From: an uncultured Eubacteriales bacterium
Lineage (GTDB): Bacteria; Bacillota; Clostridia; Oscillospirales; Oscillospiraceae
DNA: 7,320 nt
Reading direction: 5' to 3'
Assembly: GCA_949744025.1 (NCBI GenBank)
Contig: CATJWA010000115.1
Span: forward strand, 1 to 7,320
Shown here piece by piece: positions 5,753 to 7,320 of the stretch; within the stretch, counting starts at the first letter, position 1; every line of letters starts with the position of its first letter. A program made the translations under genes and the position numbers. The notes under the pieces were generated by a model. That model did no database searches. It had not been told where the DNA came from and saw only the letters and a list, made by a program, of their open reading frames with translations.

Positions 5753-5809
5753 ATGGAATTAGCCGCACGGGAGCGTGCGCGTCCACTTTTGCTTTCAAGG
5801 AGAAACTTA

Positions 5810-6370
5810 ATGAGAAGAAACAGCCACAGCCAGCTCGGGAGCTTTCTTGCGCGAAACTGTATGAGCGGCGCTCCGAAAAGCTGCGTCTACGCCTTCCGCT
5901 TCGGCTGCATAGAGCCGGACATGAATCCCGCGACCTATCTCAAGGGCTCCTGCCACATACAGCGGCTGCGCGGACACAATTTCAACAACTGCGAAAAGTA
6001 CATGAAACGGCTTTCCGACCGCCTTGAAAAGCGGGGAGTGAACAATGTTTTCGCCTTTTACAAGCTCGGACGTCTTGTCCACTACATCACGGACGGCTTT
6101 ACCTTTGCCCACAACGCGAATTTTTCGGGCAATCTGCGGGAGCATTCGGCCTATGAGCACGGGCTGCACGAGTTCTTTCCCGGATATCTCAGCCGCTGCG
6201 GCGAAAGCCTGCTGAGCAAGCGCGAGCACGGCAGCGCCTTCGGCGTTATCGAGCGGGAGCACAGCAGGTATATGCACCAGCCGTCAAACATGCTGCGCGA
6301 TTCGCGATTCGCAATACTCACGGCCCTGTCCGTGGTGAGCATAATCATGGAGGGCACGCCGCTCGGCTGA
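5810..6370 (+). CDS. Zinc-dependent phospholipase C-like protein, cytosolic form
   Basis: A 186-residue protein resembling the zinc-dependent phospholipase C family (PF00882-type, related to clostridial alpha-toxin). Candidate zinc ligands keep the alpha-toxin spacing: D37 and H49 (12 apart, as D56/H68), then H91, D95, H101, H112 and E116 (as H126, D130, H136, H148, E152). H6 in SHSQLG fits the first His. Unlike the toxins it has no signal peptide and no Trp at all, so the N-terminal Trp ligand is absent. It is also short and lacks a C2-like membrane domain. It should be cytoplasmic; true phospholipase activity is doubtful and the substrate unknown. The ATG at 5810 has AAGGAG (5797-5802) 7 nt upstream. 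The in-frame GTG at 5732 would overlap the promoter. It is followed 35 nt later by a small Cys-rich gene, probably co-transcribed. Confidence 0.83.
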   Translation: MRRNSHSQLGSFLARNCMSGAPKSCVYAFRFGCIEPDMNPATYLKGSCHIQRLRGHNFNNCEKYMKRLSDRLEKRGVNNVFAFYKLGRLVHYITDGFTFAHNANFSGNLREHSAYEHGLHEFFPGYLSRCGESLLSKREHGSAFGVIEREHSRYMHQPSNMLRDSRFAILTALSVVSIIMEGTPLG

Positions 6371-6405
6371 CGGGGCGGGCCGAAAAAATCACGGAGGTTG
6401 GAGCC

Positions 6406-6558
6406 ATGGAAAAAACACGCGGAGAGGGCAGAAGCGTTGACGAGGAGAGCGTCTGCCGCTATTTCGAGCGCATACCCCAGTCGCTGATAGAGGAGCCCGA
6501 GGTCTGCCAGTGGTGCGAGCACTATGAAAACGGGCTGTGCTTTCATAAAGAGGCATAA
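6406..6558 (+). CDS. 50-residue Cys/His-rich small protein, function unknown
   Basis: A small open frame from ATG 6406 to TAA 6556-6558 with a good Shine-Dalgarno GGAGG (6393-6397) 8 nt upstream. The protein is charged and acidic in its first half. The C-terminal part has VCQWCEHY followed by GLCFHKEA: C34, C37, C45 plus H39 and H47, and a further C17. The C-x2-C...C-x-H arrangement suggests a zinc or metal-binding mini-domain. No signal peptide or membrane segment is visible. I do not recognise the family. It lies 35 nt after the PLC-like gene and just before a strong terminator, so the two form a probable bicistronic unit. A partner, metal-delivery or regulatory role for the PLC-like protein is only a guess. 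Confidence 0.75.
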   Translation: MEKTRGEGRSVDEESVCRYFERIPQSLIEEPEVCQWCEHYENGLCFHKEA

Positions 6559-6570
6559 AATGAGAGACAG

Positions 6571-6610
6571 ACGGAGCCCAGCCGTAAAGGCCGGGCTCCG
6601 TTTTATTTTT
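6571..6610 (+). terminator. Rho-independent terminator after the PLC-like unit
   Basis: The stem pairs 6571-6583 with 6589-6601 (12 of 13 positions, one A/C mismatch), with the loop GTAAA. It is followed by TTTTATTTTT (6601-6610). It begins 12 nt after the small gene's stop and separates this unit from the sigma-factor operon. Confidence 0.95.
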
Positions 6611-6631
6611 CTTTTCAAATTTTTCCGGGAT

Positions 6632-6658
6632 TAAAACTTTTTGCCTCTCCTGCGCGTC
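6632..6658 (+). promoter_or_regulatory. Candidate ECF-type autoregulatory promoter
   Basis: TAAAAC (6632-6637), 17 bp, then CGTC (6655-6658). This resembles the AAC...CGTC promoters read by Bacillus ECF sigma factors, though 16 bp is the commoner spacing. No convincing sigma-A promoter is seen in 6611-6720, which supports self-activation by the sigma factor encoded 62 nt downstream. Confidence 0.45.
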
Positions 6659-6720
6659 TTTAATACAGACGTCAAACTTATGCAGGCTTGCAGATTTTTC
6701 CCGAAAGGACGGTTGAGGCT

Positions 6721-7206
6721 ATGTCAAGCTCAGGGGAGGGCGCGCTTATTGCCTATCTCACGCAGGAACAGGCGAGGTTTTACCGCCTGGCCTACAGCTA
6801 CCTGAATAACAGGGAGGACGCGCTTGACGCGGTGCAGACCGCCGTGTGCCGAGCGCTGGAGCGGCAGGACAGTCTGCGCAGCGCAGGCGCGATGCGCGGC
6901 TGGTTCTACCGTATTCTTATAAATGTATGCATGGATATTCTGCGTGAAAGGGGGCGAAGCGTACCTCTTGAGCAATGGGAGGACCCCGGCGCGGAGGACC
7001 CGCTTCCGCCGGACGGCAGTCTGTTTGAGCGCGTGAGGGCGCTTCCGGAGGCGGCGGGCACGGTCGTAAGGCTGCGGTTTTACGAGGAGCTTTCCCTGAA
7101 GGAAATTGCCGCCGTGACAGGGTGCAGCATAAACACGGTTAAAAGCCGCCTTTACTCCGGTCTGAGAAAATTACGTATTGCTATGGAAGGAGCGGAAATT
7201 GAATGA
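6721..7206 (+). CDS. sigV: ECF sigma factor, SigV-like
   Basis: A 161-residue extracytoplasmic-function sigma-70 factor with only regions 2 and 4. Region 2 (about 20-79) has FYRLAYSYLNNREDALDAVQ and the -10 recognition segment GWFYRILINVCMDILRE. Region 4 (about 104-153) has the helix-turn-helix LSLKEIAAVTGCSINTVKSRL. Both blocks resemble B. subtilis SigV, recalled from memory; SigV answers lysozyme and envelope damage. The ATG at 6721 is used. AAAGGA (6704-6709) is 11 nt upstream, a little far, and GAGG is too close, so translation may be modest. The in-frame TTG at 6688 would add 11 residues and has no better ribosome site. Its stop overlaps the next start (ATGA, 7203-7206), which couples it to the probable anti-sigma gene. 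Confidence 0.93.
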   Translation: MSSSGEGALIAYLTQEQARFYRLAYSYLNNREDALDAVQTAVCRALERQDSLRSAGAMRGWFYRILINVCMDILRERGRSVPLEQWEDPGAEDPLPPDGSLFERVRALPEAAGTVVRLRFYEELSLKEIAAVTGCSINTVKSRLYSGLRKLRIAMEGAEIE

Positions 7207-7320
7207 ACGAATTTGACGAAGCCCGAGATGCCTATGAAAATATCCCCATTCCCGACGAGCTGGCGGAGCGGGTGAGCGCCGGCATACGTCAGGGGCGGCG
7301 CAGCCGCAGGGCGCGGGCAA
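7203..7320 (+). CDS. RsiV-like anti-sigma factor (5' part, cut by window edge)
   Basis: Only the first 39 residues are present. They include YENIPIPDELAERV (11-24), a motif found at the start of RsiV-like anti-sigma proteins, then a basic stretch GRRSRRAR (31-38). The basic stretch would precede the single membrane helix expected just beyond the edge and fits a positive-inside anchor. In the family, the cytoplasmic N-terminus holds the sigma factor and the external domain senses the signal (lysozyme, for Bacillus RsiV), followed by proteolysis. The ATG overlaps the sigma stop by 4 nt. Identity rests on a short motif plus context, so the external domain, and thus the signal, is unknown here. 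Confidence 0.78.
   Translation, partial: MNEFDEARDAYENIPIPDELAERVSAGIRQGRRSRRARA

Noticed and set aside
4726..6027. Long + strand open frame of about 430 codons opposite the M3 peptidase gene
   Set aside because: It is antisense to a clearly recognised gene. Its translation is a Val/His/Leu-rich shadow with no domain, it has no ribosome site at its start, and it runs through the divergent promoter region into the PLC-like gene in another frame.
6151..6618. Open frame on the - strand opposite the end of the PLC-like gene and the small Cys-rich gene
   Set aside because: It starts inside the terminator stem region, has no ribosome site, and conflicts with a gene whose zinc ligands are conserved.

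Overview
The window looks like chromosomal DNA of a GC-rich Firmicute, most likely a clostridial (Oscillospiraceae-like) gut bacterium. This is an inference from several things: strong purine-rich Shine-Dalgarno sites, near-consensus sigma-A promoters in AT-rich gaps between GC-rich genes, a YtrA-type GntR/ABC operon, a SigV/RsiV-type sigma/anti-sigma pair, and a lipoprotein with an L-C-G-C lipobox. I see no mobile element, tRNA, rRNA or CRISPR array. Both end genes are cut by the window edges.

Layout, left to right. (1) The 3' end of a MoaE-like gene (1-314, +) is closed by a bidirectional terminator. (2) An XRE-cupin regulator (367-918, -) and an EamB/RhtB-like amino-acid exporter (1028-1612, +) are divergent. 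Their promoters face each other across a shared inverted repeat. (3) A gap between convergent genes (1613-1771) holds a long nested hairpin of unknown role. (4) A leftward three-gene operon follows: a YtrA-like GntR repressor (3273-3635), an ABC ATPase (2578-3276) and an ABC permease (1772-2584). All three overlap end to end and are preceded by a perfect 36-bp palindrome that contains the -10 element. (5) A leftward gene encodes a secreted M3-family metallopeptidase lipoprotein (3871-5565). (6) A rightward pair encodes a cytosolic zinc-dependent phospholipase C-like protein (5810-6370) and a 50-residue Cys/His-rich protein (6406-6558), ended by a strong terminator. (7) A SigV-like ECF sigma factor (6721-7206) overlaps the start of its probable RsiV-like anti-sigma gene (7203 to the edge), behind a candidate ECF-type autoregulatory promoter.

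How the genes work together. Three units are self-contained regulatory circuits. The XRE-cupin protein probably senses a small molecule and controls the exporter. The GntR protein probably represses its own ABC transporter operon. The ECF sigma factor is probably held by its membrane anti-sigma factor. Several units act at or near the envelope (exporter, ABC transporter, lipoprotein peptidase, envelope-stress sigma), but nothing in the sequence links them into one pathway. The least expected items are the PLC-like protein, which keeps the zinc-ligand spacing of clostridial alpha-toxin but has no signal peptide and no tryptophan, and the tiny Cys-rich protein beside it. The facing-promoter arrangement at 932-1025 is also unusual.
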